From positions 1 to 12,842 of the forward strand of contig CAYSNI010000061.1 in assembly GCA_964432465.1 (NCBI GenBank): a DNA stretch of 12,842 bases, given 5' to 3'. Source of the DNA: JAHFLQ01 sp964432465 (GTDB lineage: Bacteria > Patescibacteriota > Minisyncoccia > UBA6257 > WO2-44-18). A program made the translations under genes and the position numbers. Every line of letters begins with the position of its first letter. Positions within the stretch are counted from its first letter, which is position 1. Below are positions 1 through 5,578 of this stretch, piece by piece. The notes under the pieces are model-generated. The model had not been told where the DNA came from. It ran no database searches and saw only the letters and a list, made by a program, of their open reading frames with translations.

Positions 1-311
1 CCCTTGCCGGTCATCGGGAAATGCTTTTCAGTGATGTCGTCGTTGGTCCAGTCGTACTTTCCGGCGGCGATCATCTGCGCCACTGACTGGGAGTAGTCCA
101 CAGTCACGGTGAAAATGTCGCCGACTTTACTGGCCACTCCGGCGATCAGGTCGGCGATTTTTTCCACCAGATGCTTGCCGTCCGGCGTGGCCAAGCGATG
201 GATGTCCTCATCGGAACCGCCACGCGCCCTGACTGCCTGCACCAGATCGGTGAAAATCGCCGTGATCAGACCCGCTCCGCTCACCATCGCTGAAACGTCC
301 CTTTTCGCCAT
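1..311 (-). CDS. Unrecognised CPR-type protein, 3' end outside window
   Basis: An open frame reads leftward from an ATG at 309-311 to the window edge with no stop, giving at least 103 residues. A good Shine-Dalgarno (AAGGAG, 8 nt before the ATG) and a strong promoter further upstream show that this strand is coding; the open frame on the opposite strand is a shadow. The product begins MAKRDVSAMVSGAGLITAIF, then a charged segment ARGGSDEDIHRLATPDGK, then DYSQSVAQMIAAGKYDWTND followed by ITEKHF. From memory, the combination of a DYS motif and 'AG.YDW.N.DIT..HF' is typical of short uncharacterised proteins present in several copies in Patescibacteria genomes; I know no function for them. There is no obvious signal peptide or catalytic motif. 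It lies downstream of the TrpR-like regulator gene and an operator copy, so it is a candidate target of that regulator. Confidence 0.8.
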   Translation of the reverse strand, partial: MAKRDVSAMVSGAGLITAIFTDLVQAVRARGGSDEDIHRLATPDGKHLVEKIADLIAGVASKVGDIFTVTVDYSQSVAQMIAAGKYDWTNDDITEKHFPMTGK

Positions 312-392
312 CTCCGAATCTCCTTCATTAGCTCGCCCCTCATCCCGGCAACATACCGGAACCCCAGGCTCGCCAGTCAAAAAACTGCCTTA

Positions 393-422
393 TTTATAAC
401 ATTATTTAACCTATTTTGTCAA
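393..422 (-). promoter_or_regulatory. Strong sigma70-type promoter of the left-edge gene
   Basis: Reading on the minus strand there is a perfect -35 TTGACA (417-422), an 18-bp spacer and a TATAAA -10 (393-398) preceded by TG one base upstream (extended -10). The predicted transcription start is near 386, giving a leader of about 75 nt before the ATG at 311. This is the best -35/-10 pair in the window. Confidence 0.75.
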
Positions 423-438
423 GTCAGCAGATACATTT

Positions 439-456
439 ACTATCTCATGAGATAGT
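439..456. promoter_or_regulatory. Palindromic operator copy 2 (ACTATCTCATGAGATAGT)
   Basis: This is a perfect 18-bp palindrome, identical to the core of the palindrome at 951-970. It lies 2 bp beyond the stop codon of the TrpR-like gene and 16 bp upstream of the -35 box of the left-edge gene. Its centre (447.5) falls at about -61.5 relative to the predicted start at 386, which is the classical position of a class I activator site. There is no adjacent T-tract, so it is unlikely to be a terminator. That the TrpR-like protein binds it is an inference. Confidence 0.7.
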
Positions 457-458
457 AT

Positions 459-1001
459 TTATTTCTCCGGATTTCTTTTCCGGTACTTTTTAAGCAAGGT
501 AGAGTTATACGACAAAAACTTCCAGCGGGGCGCTGTCATGTCCAAAAATCCTTCTGAGACAATCGCGACATAATCCAGCCACTTCGAGAATGCCGATTCC
601 TGCGGGGAATCCGACGAAACGCCCATTGGTTTTGACGGATGTCCATTTTTCATTTCACGATAACTTTGATAGCCTTGCTGATCAAAAAATGATTTTTTCA
701 TAACGCTGATTGTAACCGGCGAAACCCATAATTGCTCACTGATCTGCTTGTAGCTGAATCCTTTTTTAACTAACGCAAGAACCGCGAGACGCCGAGCTAC
801 GGTCTCCCTTTCCTGGAACGTCATTAGGCTATTGAATAATTGATCGATTTCTTCGGCATTTTTAGCTTTTGCGAATTTTTCTATTACTTCCTTCCAAATC
901 ACTTGCTCCAAATTATTTGCAGTCCGAATTATTTTCATTTGATTTTCATTCACTATCTCATGAGATAGTGAACCTATTTGCGACATAGGAGATTGTAGCA
1001 T
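459..1001 (-). CDS. TrpR/YerC-family DNA-binding transcriptional regulator
   Basis: The 180-residue product carries a Trp-repressor-like all-helical domain at roughly residues 23-110. The segment 'MTFQERETVARRLAVLALVKKG' followed by 'SYKQISEQLWVSPVTISVMKKS' matches the layout of the YerC/YecD group (Mtf.E...iaqR..v..mL..G.ty..I....gvS.atIsrv.r), with the helix-turn-helix at about 83-107. A C-terminal extension of about 65 residues, rich in Lys, Ser and aromatic residues, has no match I recognise. The first ATG (1001) has GGAG five bases upstream. Later in-frame ATGs at 986 and 938 lack a Shine-Dalgarno, but a possible extended -10 (TGCTACAAT) over the first ATG would favour a start at 986. 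The perfect palindrome at 951-970 lies inside the 5' end of the gene, which suggests autoregulation. It is transcribed divergently from thrS. The family is known to bind palindromic operators; the ligand, if any, cannot be read from sequence. Confidence 0.85.
   Translation of the reverse strand: MLQSPMSQIGSLSHEIVNENQMKIIRTANNLEQVIWKEVIEKFAKAKNAEEIDQLFNSLMTFQERETVARRLAVLALVKKGFSYKQISEQLWVSPVTISVMKKSFFDQQGYQSYREMKNGHPSKPMGVSSDSPQESAFSKWLDYVAIVSEGFLDMTAPRWKFLSYNSTLLKKYRKRNPEK
951..970. promoter_or_regulatory. Palindromic operator copy 1 (autoregulatory)
   Basis: A perfect 20-bp palindrome, CACTATCTCATGAGATAGTG, overlaps codons 11-17 of the regulator gene if the first ATG is used, or its leader if the ATG at 938 is used. 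The 18-bp core recurs at 439-456. Placement just downstream of the likely promoter is typical of a roadblock-type autorepressor site. TrpR-family operators in other bacteria are likewise 18-20 bp palindromes with ACTA-type ends. Confidence 0.75.
992..1000 (-). promoter_or_regulatory. Possible extended -10 of the TrpR-like gene
   Basis: The minus strand reads TGCTACAAT, an extended -10 with one mismatch to TATAAT in the hexamer. Transcription would start near 985, at or beside the second in-frame ATG (986), with the operator at about +15 to +35. No good -35 is visible, and a start here would exclude the first ATG, so the call is tentative. Confidence 0.3.
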
Positions 1002-1018
1002 AATTTCTCCGGCTACTT

Positions 1019-1024
1019 TATAAT
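1019..1024 (+). promoter_or_regulatory. -10 element of the thrS promoter
   Basis: A perfect TATAAT lies 129 bp before the thrS ATG. The predicted transcription start is near 1031, which places the first arm of the leader inverted repeat only about 7 nt into the transcript. The -35 is poor: TTGTAG lies 20 bp upstream and nothing better is seen at 16-18 bp. Confidence 0.45.
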
Positions 1025-1037
1025 CAACTTCATATGG

Positions 1038-1149
1038 ATCCCGTTAGAAGTGGCTGCCCAACTCGGCCGTCTCTCCTACGCGGAATATCCAAATTAATAC
1101 AATGATTACAAACATTACGTCGCAGGATCGGTTCCACTTCTAACGGGAT
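1038..1149 (+). promoter_or_regulatory. thrS leader bounded by a 16-bp perfect inverted repeat
   Basis: The arms ATCCCGTTAGAAGTGG (1038-1053) and CCACTTCTAACGGGAT (1134-1149) are perfectly complementary and enclose 80 nt. The second arm runs into the start codon of thrS (1148-1150). In RNA, the 5' end of the transcript would pair with the initiation region and could hide the AUG. A small inner hairpin (AATG 1101-1104 with CATT 1113-1116) is possible. No T-box motif (UGGNACC), no tRNA and no U-tract is present, so this is neither a recognisable T-box nor an intrinsic attenuator. An alternative reading is a 112-bp MITE-like element with terminal inverted repeats, but no target duplication is seen. 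Confidence 0.5.
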
Positions 1150-2413
1150 GGAAGAACAGAAACCGGAGCAGCCGAAAATAAGGGCCGCTGATAGCGAGCC
1201 TCGCAAAATGAGGGACCATCGAGAGATCGGGCAAATTTTAGATTTGTTTTCGTTCCAGGAGATAGCCCCGGGCGCGCCGTTTTGGCATAACAACGGCATG
1301 ATCATCTTCAAAGAGCTGGAAAAGTGGCTTCGGGAAGAAATGTATAAAAACGGCGACTATCAGGAAATATCCACGCCGATTATAGTCAAGCGGGATGTGT
1401 TTGAAAAATCCGGCCACTGGGAACACTACCGCGAGAATATGTTCTATTTTGATAACCCACGCGATGACAAGGAGCATATGGTAGTGAAGCCGATGAACTG
1501 TCCGGAATCCACCTACGTCTACAACTCTACCATCCGGAGCTATAAAGAACTCCCTATTCGCCTCGCCGAGATCGGCCGATTACACCGCAACGAACTTTCG
1601 GGTACGCTCGGAGGAATGTTCCGCGTGCGCCAGATTACGATGGATGATGCCCACATCTACGCCCTGCCGAATCAAGTAAAAAAAGAGGTTATCAAATTCA
1701 TGGCGATTCTAGACCGCTTCTACGCTATGTTCAATCTTAAGGCAACGTATATTCTCGCCACTCGGCCAGATAAAGCGCTTGGCTCCCCTTCTGACTGGGA
1801 TAAGGCCGAGAAGGCGCTGACTGAAGCTCTCCAAAAAGCCGGAAAAGAATTTACAATCGCCAAAGGCGAAGGCGCGTTTTACGGCCCGAAAATTGAGGTT
1901 CACCTTAATGACTCGCTCGGCCGAGATTGGCAGTTAGGCACCGCCCAGCTGGATCTCGTAATGTTGCCGAAGCAGTTTGAGACTTACTACGTCGCCGAAG
2001 ATGGCTCCAAGAAACTGCCCTGGGTCATTCATCACGCGATCTTCGGGTCTTTTGAGCGGTTTATTGGCATGCTTTTAGAACACACCGATGGCCATCTCCC
2101 AACCTGGCTGTCCCCGGTTCAAGTAGAGGTGCTGAGCATCGGCGAAGGCCATATGAAATACGCCGGACAGATCGTGAAAAAACTCCAGAAAAAAGGCGTC
2201 CGCGCGAAATTAAATATCCAAAACGAGAGCGTCGGCAAAAAGATCCGCGAAGCGGAAATCCATCGCGTACCGTTTATCGCCGTCGTCGGTGATAAAGAAG
2301 TTGCCGAGGGCACAGTCAGCGTCCGCCATTGGAAAGACAAAAAAAATGAACCGATGAAAATTGCTGATTTTATAAAAAAAGCTCTCGCGGAGATAAAGAA
2401 CAAGTCTTACTAA
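1148..2413 (+). CDS. thrS: Threonyl-tRNA synthetase, short form without TGS and editing domains
   Basis: This enzyme charges tRNA-Thr with threonine using ATP. The 421-residue product starts almost directly with the class II catalytic core (RDHREIG at 22) and lacks the roughly 240-residue N-terminal TGS and editing region of standard bacterial enzymes of about 640 residues. Motif 1 lies near 45-98, motif 2 near 137-172 (RLAEIGRLHRNE, FRVRQITMDDAHIY), and motif 3 near 293-311 (GSFERFIG). The zinc ligands expected from E. coli ThrRS are present: Cys118 (MNCPES), His169 (DDAH) and His295 (VIHHA). The anticodon-binding domain fills about 320-421. Two normally conserved spots differ, with MNCPES for MNCPG/N and IHHA for IHRA. 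An in-frame stop at 1103-1105 rules out a longer 5' part. There is no real Shine-Dalgarno; an alternative start is Met21 (1208). It is divergent from the TrpR-like gene and ends in a shared terminator. Confidence 0.95.
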   Translation: MEEQKPEQPKIRAADSEPRKMRDHREIGQILDLFSFQEIAPGAPFWHNNGMIIFKELEKWLREEMYKNGDYQEISTPIIVKRDVFEKSGHWEHYRENMFYFDNPRDDKEHMVVKPMNCPESTYVYNSTIRSYKELPIRLAEIGRLHRNELSGTLGGMFRVRQITMDDAHIYALPNQVKKEVIKFMAILDRFYAMFNLKATYILATRPDKALGSPSDWDKAEKALTEALQKAGKEFTIAKGEGAFYGPKIEVHLNDSLGRDWQLGTAQLDLVMLPKQFETYYVAEDGSKKLPWVIHHAIFGSFERFIGMLLEHTDGHLPTWLSPVQVEVLSIGEGHMKYAGQIVKKLQKKGVRAKLNIQNESVGKKIREAEIHRVPFIAVVGDKEVAEGTVSVRHWKDKKNEPMKIADFIKKALAEIKNKSY

Positions 2414-2439
2414 AAAATACCCCTCTCAAGGGGTATTTT
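2414..2439. terminator. Bidirectional intrinsic terminator (thrS / small gene)
   Basis: AAAATACCCC (2414-2423) and GGGGTATTTT (2430-2439) form a 10-bp stem with a 6-nt loop. On the plus strand it follows the thrS TAA directly and ends in TATTTT. On the minus strand it is followed by a run of T, and the TGA of the convergent gene (2426-2428) lies in the loop. Confidence 0.85.
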
Positions 2440-2875
2440 CAAAAGTATCAATAACCTCATCGTTAAAATACAGTCTTAGATAGAGCAATCCCTCCCGATT
2501 TTTACGAGTAACAAAGCCAAAATTCCAGTCATTCGGGGTCTGAATAACTATCCAGCTCCCCTTGCATAAAATCGCCTCCACCCAAGCATCTTCGTCTCCA
2601 ATCAACCCCCAGGTTTTAATTGCCTCATTACCACTAAATGGGCGTAAAGCCGCCCCCTCGATCTTGCCGTCCTTATGGCCAAATCGATAGCTTCGGCCAA
2701 ACCAGTAGCTCTGAAGCCGATCCCGAATCAAAGCATCCTTTTCCGATACGTATTCCAGAAGATTAACATGAACCGTGTCTTCTAATTTTGGATCCCAGTA
2801 GTGGTCAGAGATAAAAAGCAGCTTCCAGTCTGAAGACAAGAAATCAGGCGGGGGAGGAATTTTCTTTTCAGCCAC
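2426..2875 (-). CDS. Uncharacterised protein, member of a local paralog pair
   Basis: A protein of 149 residues with a GTG start (2875) preceded by AAAGG at suitable spacing. I do not recognise the family. It has a proline-rich start (KKIPPPPDF), no transmembrane segment or signal peptide, many Trp residues, and looks like a compact beta-rich domain. Landmarks are PPDF at 9-12, GRSYRF at 60-65, WG at 89-90 and GSWIV at 106-110. The same landmarks in the same order occur in the protein at 5030-5491, so the two are probably distant paralogs. It starts 24 bp after the gatB stop on the same strand and is most likely co-transcribed with gatB. A role in tRNA amidation should not be inferred from this linkage. 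Confidence 0.75.
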   Translation of the reverse strand: MAEKKIPPPPDFLSSDWKLLFISDHYWDPKLEDTVHVNLLEYVSEKDALIRDRLQSYWFGRSYRFGHKDGKIEGAALRPFSGNEAIKTWGLIGDEDAWVEAILCKGSWIVIQTPNDWNFGFVTRKNREGLLYLRLYFNDEVIDTFENTP

Positions 2876-2899
2876 AAAATACCTTTCTCAAACTACTAC

Positions 2900-4315
2900 T
2901 TAAAGTATATTCTCTTTAATCACCTTCTTCAAAATTTCCGGATTGCCGCGGCCCTTCAGCGCGGCCATCGACTTCCCTACTAAAAATTGGAGCGCGGCCT
3001 CCTTACCTTTTTTTAAATCCTCAACGGCTTTCGGATTTTCGGAAATAATTTTCACTACAGTCTCTTTGAGCGCGCCTTCGTCAGACACCTGCGTCAGGCC
3101 GCCTTCCGCAACGATCACGCCTGGATCCATCCCCGTCTCAAGCATTTTCACGAGCACGTCTTTCGCAACCCGACTATTAATTTTCCCAGCTGAAATCATT
3201 TCGATCAAATCTGCGAAATTCTCGGGATCCACTTTCATCGCTTCGAAAGTAACTTCTTTCACAGTCATGAGACCGCTGAGATCGCTAATCAAATAGTTAG
3301 CAAGTAACTTTGTCTTCTCAGCGGTATTCTCTTTATTATCAGCGGTCATCTCCGAGACCGCTTCTTCAAAAAATTTGCCCATCCGCCGATCTAAAACTAA
3401 AAGCTCCGCCTGATCAGCAGAAATACCGTACTCTTTCAAAAACCGCTGTCGCTTCGCCTGAGGCAGTTCCGGAATATCTAGCTTTATCTGTTTCAGATCA
3501 AAATGCGCGAGATCGAGCGGCGGTAAATCCGGTTCAGGGAAATAACGATAGTCGTGAGCGTCCTCTTTAATCCGCTGAGACACGGTCTTACTGTGGACGT
3601 CATCCCAGCCCCGCGTTTCCTGGATTATCTTATCTCCAGATTCCAAAACTTCTTCCTGTCGCTTCGTTTCGTACTCGATTGCTCCCTGCACCGCCTTAAA
3701 GGAATTGATATTTTTTACCTCTACTTTTGTACCCATGTTCAGACTGATGTTGGCCTCCACGCGCATCTGACCCTTTTCCATGTCCGCGTCAGAAACACCT
3801 AAATAACGTAAAATCAACTGTAACTCTTTAGCAAAAGCCACCGCCTGATCAGCAGTTCGGATGTCTGGCTCAGTCACCAGTTCCATCAAAGGCACACTGG
3901 CTCGGTTATAGTCCACATAAGTACTTTTTCCGTCGTCGGAATGGACAAGACGGCCGGTATCCTCTTCAAGATGTATTCGGCGAATGCGAACCCCACTCAA
4001 AGAACCACCAAAAATCAGCGGAAGATCGTATTGCGAAATCTGATAACCCTTTGGCAAATCCGGATAAAAATAATTCTTGCGGTCAAATTTAGAAAATAAA
4101 GGAATGTCACCGTTGACCGCCATGCCCACCTTCAACACGTGCTCGACCGCTTTTTTATTGATGGTCGGTAAAGTACCTGGATGGCCAGTACAAATCGGGC
4201 AGATGTTGGTGTTCGGGTGCTTCTCTTCAGAGTCGTTCAAAGAATCGCAGAACATTTTAGTTTGCGTCTTAAGTTCAGCGTGTATTTCTAAACCGATGGT
4301 CGGTTGATACTTCAT
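2900..4315 (-). CDS. gatB: Asp/Glu-tRNA(Asn/Gln) amidotransferase subunit B
   Basis: GatB is the kinase/transamidase subunit of GatCAB, which converts misacylated Glu-tRNA(Gln) or Asp-tRNA(Asn) to the correct amide forms. The 471-residue product begins MKYQPTIGLEIHAELKT and contains the family signature KFDRKNYFYPDLPKGYQISQ (about 76-95), the SVPLMELVTEPD motif and the C-terminal YqeY-like tail (about 320-471). It is of the zinc-knuckle type, but of the usual four cysteines only three are seen (MFCDS, Cys23; CPIC, Cys39 and Cys42). The ATG at 4315 is preferred to an upstream in-frame TTG at 4345, because an extended -10 ends 7 nt before this ATG and the TTG would lie outside the transcript. 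gatA and gatC are not in the window. It is divergent from cmk with 44 bp between them. Confidence 0.97.
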   Translation of the reverse strand: MKYQPTIGLEIHAELKTQTKMFCDSLNDSEEKHPNTNICPICTGHPGTLPTINKKAVEHVLKVGMAVNGDIPLFSKFDRKNYFYPDLPKGYQISQYDLPLIFGGSLSGVRIRRIHLEEDTGRLVHSDDGKSTYVDYNRASVPLMELVTEPDIRTADQAVAFAKELQLILRYLGVSDADMEKGQMRVEANISLNMGTKVEVKNINSFKAVQGAIEYETKRQEEVLESGDKIIQETRGWDDVHSKTVSQRIKEDAHDYRYFPEPDLPPLDLAHFDLKQIKLDIPELPQAKRQRFLKEYGISADQAELLVLDRRMGKFFEEAVSEMTADNKENTAEKTKLLANYLISDLSGLMTVKEVTFEAMKVDPENFADLIEMISAGKINSRVAKDVLVKMLETGMDPGVIVAEGGLTQVSDEGALKETVVKIISENPKAVEDLKKGKEAALQFLVGKSMAALKGRGNPEILKKVIKENIL

Positions 4316-4322
4316 TGGCTTT

Positions 4323-4331
4323 ATTATATCA
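4323..4331 (-). promoter_or_regulatory. Extended -10 promoter of gatB (near-leaderless)
   Basis: The minus strand reads TGATATAAT, a perfect extended -10. The predicted start is at 4316, one base before the ATG, so the mRNA should be essentially leaderless. There is no Shine-Dalgarno and no clear -35. Confidence 0.65.
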
Positions 4332-4359
4332 TCTTTTAAGTTCAATTATAGGGGGCGGC

Positions 4360-4908
4360 ATGATCATTCGGATCAGCGGAAATCCTGGTTCGGGCAAAAC
4401 CACGGTTGCCAAAAAGTTGGCAACGCATCTCAATTGGCAGTTTTCATATACCGGAGGAATTTTCCGTGAAATGGCGCGAGAAGCCGGAATCCATCTTGAA
4501 GATTTCTACGCTAAAATGAAGATGGATCCTGAGCTCGAAAAATCCATCGACAAGCGACAGGCTGATCTGATGGCAACGACGGACAATCTCGTTGTTGATG
4601 GACGCCTCGCCGCGTTCCAACCCGCTGGCTTCCCCACCTTCAACATCTTCCTGAAAGTGCATCGCTTGGAAGGAGCGTGCCGTCAGCTCCGACGCTCGGA
4701 AAATCAAAATCGAACGCTGGAAGAAGTGCTAATCGCTACGGACGCTCGGATGGCTGAAGAGCGCGCCCGATACCAGGCTCTTTACGGTATTGAGAATCAC
4801 ATGGACGAAACAAAATTTGATTTTGTTCTAGTTACAACGAATCTTGATGAAGCTGGCGCTTTCCTATCCTGCCTGAGGGGCGTCTTAGAAAGACTGTCGT
4901 CTGAATAA
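4360..4908 (+). CDS. cmk: Cytidylate kinase, archaeal-type (Cytidylate_kin2)
   Basis: This 182-residue P-loop kinase is predicted to phosphorylate CMP/dCMP with ATP. Walker A is GNPGSGKTT (7-15). The substrate-binding side shows TGGIFREMAREAGIHLEDF (31-49), DPELEKSIDKRQ (56-67), then VVDGRLAAF (78-86) and the helical lid YGIENHMDETKFDFVLVTT (142-160). This order (G.iFRe.A...g, D...D.rq, vv.GRLa, RY...Ygi) matches the short archaeal-type CMP kinase rather than the roughly 225-residue E. coli Cmk. The ATG at 4360 is chosen because GGGGG (4351-4355) precedes it closely; the longer frame from 4315 would start inside gatB. It is followed by a strong terminator. No clear promoter is seen in the 44 bp shared with gatB. 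Confidence 0.85.
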   Translation: MIIRISGNPGSGKTTVAKKLATHLNWQFSYTGGIFREMAREAGIHLEDFYAKMKMDPELEKSIDKRQADLMATTDNLVVDGRLAAFQPAGFPTFNIFLKVHRLEGACRQLRRSENQNRTLEEVLIATDARMAEERARYQALYGIENHMDETKFDFVLVTTNLDEAGAFLSCLRGVLERLSSE

Positions 4909-4916
4909 AGCCCTTC

Positions 4917-4958
4917 GGCCAAGTTTACAGTGAGTAAAGTCGAACTACTCAGGACAAG
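4917..4958. repeat. Possible copy of a dispersed intergenic repeat
   Basis: The stretch contains GTCGAACTACTCAGGACAAG (4939-4958), which resembles a short element I recall as widespread in intergenic DNA of many bacteria (TTCGACT..GCTCAGGACAAGC). A GAGTA/TACTC hairpin (4932-4936 with 4945-4949) lies inside. There is no second copy in this window, so the call rests on memory of similar elements. Confidence 0.3.
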
Positions 4959-4983
4959 CCCCCGATACTCGTCGGGGGTTTTT
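4959..4983 (+). terminator. Intrinsic terminator of cmk
   Basis: CCCCCGA (4959-4965) and TCGGGGG (4972-4978) form a 7-bp GC-rich stem with a 6-nt loop, followed by TTTTT (4979-4983). Confidence 0.9.
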
Positions 4984-4994
4984 ATTAGATAAAT

Positions 4995-5024
4995 AAAAAA
5001 CCGCTCCGGTATGCTTTGGAGCGG
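4995..5024 (-). terminator. Intrinsic terminator of the gene at 5030-5491
   Basis: On the minus strand CCGCTCC (5024-5018) and GGAGCGG (5007-5001) form a 7-bp stem with a 10-nt loop, followed by six T. It lies 6 bp beyond the stop codon and is convergent with the cmk terminator. Confidence 0.88.
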
Positions 5025-5029
5025 AAATT

Positions 5030-5491
5030 TTATCTTTTTGCGATAAAGGTCAGATCATTGAGAATCGTATCGTGGTCCCGACGATACACATAGACCTTAA
5101 TAGTAATGATAGTCTTTGACTCAGAGCCGGTGCCAAATTCCGGTTCAATTTTAACCCGGTAATCTACGAATGAGAAAACTTCCCATACTCCAGAGGACCT
5201 CCGAACGGCGAACCAGCCATACAAAGGCTTCTCGCCCCGCATCCCCCAAAATTTCAGTTTCGGATCCTGTCCGAAAAACCGATACTCCCTGCCGATGCCG
5301 GCCTCACCCTTAGTAAAAGAATCCACATAGCCGATCCAGGAAGGCATCCGAATATCCGATTCGGTGCACTCTTTAATCACTGGTTCTTTTTTACTATTGG
5401 GATAAACATGCTCAGACCCCATCTCGGAAAATTCCCATTGGGAAAAATCCGGTGGCTGCTTAGGAGGTTTCAGGCGACCGTCTTCGTTCAT
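5030..5491 (-). CDS. Uncharacterised protein, second member of the paralog pair
   Basis: A protein of 153 residues from the ATG at 5491; a second ATG directly upstream (5494) is equally possible, and GGGG lies 4-7 nt before them. An in-frame TTG at 5506 is less likely. I do not recognise the family. It is cytoplasmic-looking and rich in Trp, Tyr and Phe, probably a beta-rich fold. Landmarks are PPDF (13-16), GREYRF (67-72), WG (82-83) and GVWEVF (101-106), matching in order those of the protein at 2426-2875, plus a C-terminal beta-like stretch IITIKVYVYRR. It sits alone between two terminators, so it forms its own transcription unit. No function can be assigned. Confidence 0.75.
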   Translation of the reverse strand: MNEDGRLKPPKQPPDFSQWEFSEMGSEHVYPNSKKEPVIKECTESDIRMPSWIGYVDSFTKGEAGIGREYRFFGQDPKLKFWGMRGEKPLYGWFAVRRSSGVWEVFSFVDYRVKIEPEFGTGSESKTIITIKVYVYRRDHDTILNDLTFIAKR

Positions 5492-5534
5492 CATCTGACC
5501 CCGCAATCTTTATGCAAAGTTTCTACCTAGACTA

Positions 5535-5568
5535 TATAAAAAAATCCCCTATTTGTACAGGGGATTTT
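5535..5568 (-). terminator. Intrinsic terminator of the gene at 5579-6085
   Basis: AAAATCCCC (5541-5549) pairs with GGGGATTTT (5560-5568), with one more T-A pair inside (10 bp). On the minus strand the stem is followed by seven T and TATATAG. It begins 10 bp beyond the TGA stop. Confidence 0.9.
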
Positions 5569-5578
5569 AGCGCTAGGA

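Noticed and set aside
109..399. Plus-strand open frame of 96 codons at the left edge
   Set aside because: It is the shadow of the minus-strand gene at 1-311, which has the promoter, Shine-Dalgarno and a protein-like sequence.
439..456. Palindrome 439-456 as a terminator of the TrpR-like gene
   Set aside because: It has no loop-sized spacer and no T-tract on either strand, and the same sequence recurs inside a gene start.
1038..1149. T-box riboswitch or tRNA in the thrS leader
   Set aside because: No UGGNACC T-box sequence, no specifier stem, no terminator, and no T-arm or acceptor layout of a tRNA; only the long inverted repeat is clear.
1030..1477. Minus-strand open frames inside thrS and its leader
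   Set aside because: Shadows of the conserved thrS frame; sequences are not protein-like and there is no ribosome-binding site.
4313..4345. TTG start of gatB at 4345
   Set aside because: It lies upstream of the predicted transcript start and adds residues not seen in the family; the ATG at 4315 fits MKYQPTIGLEIH.
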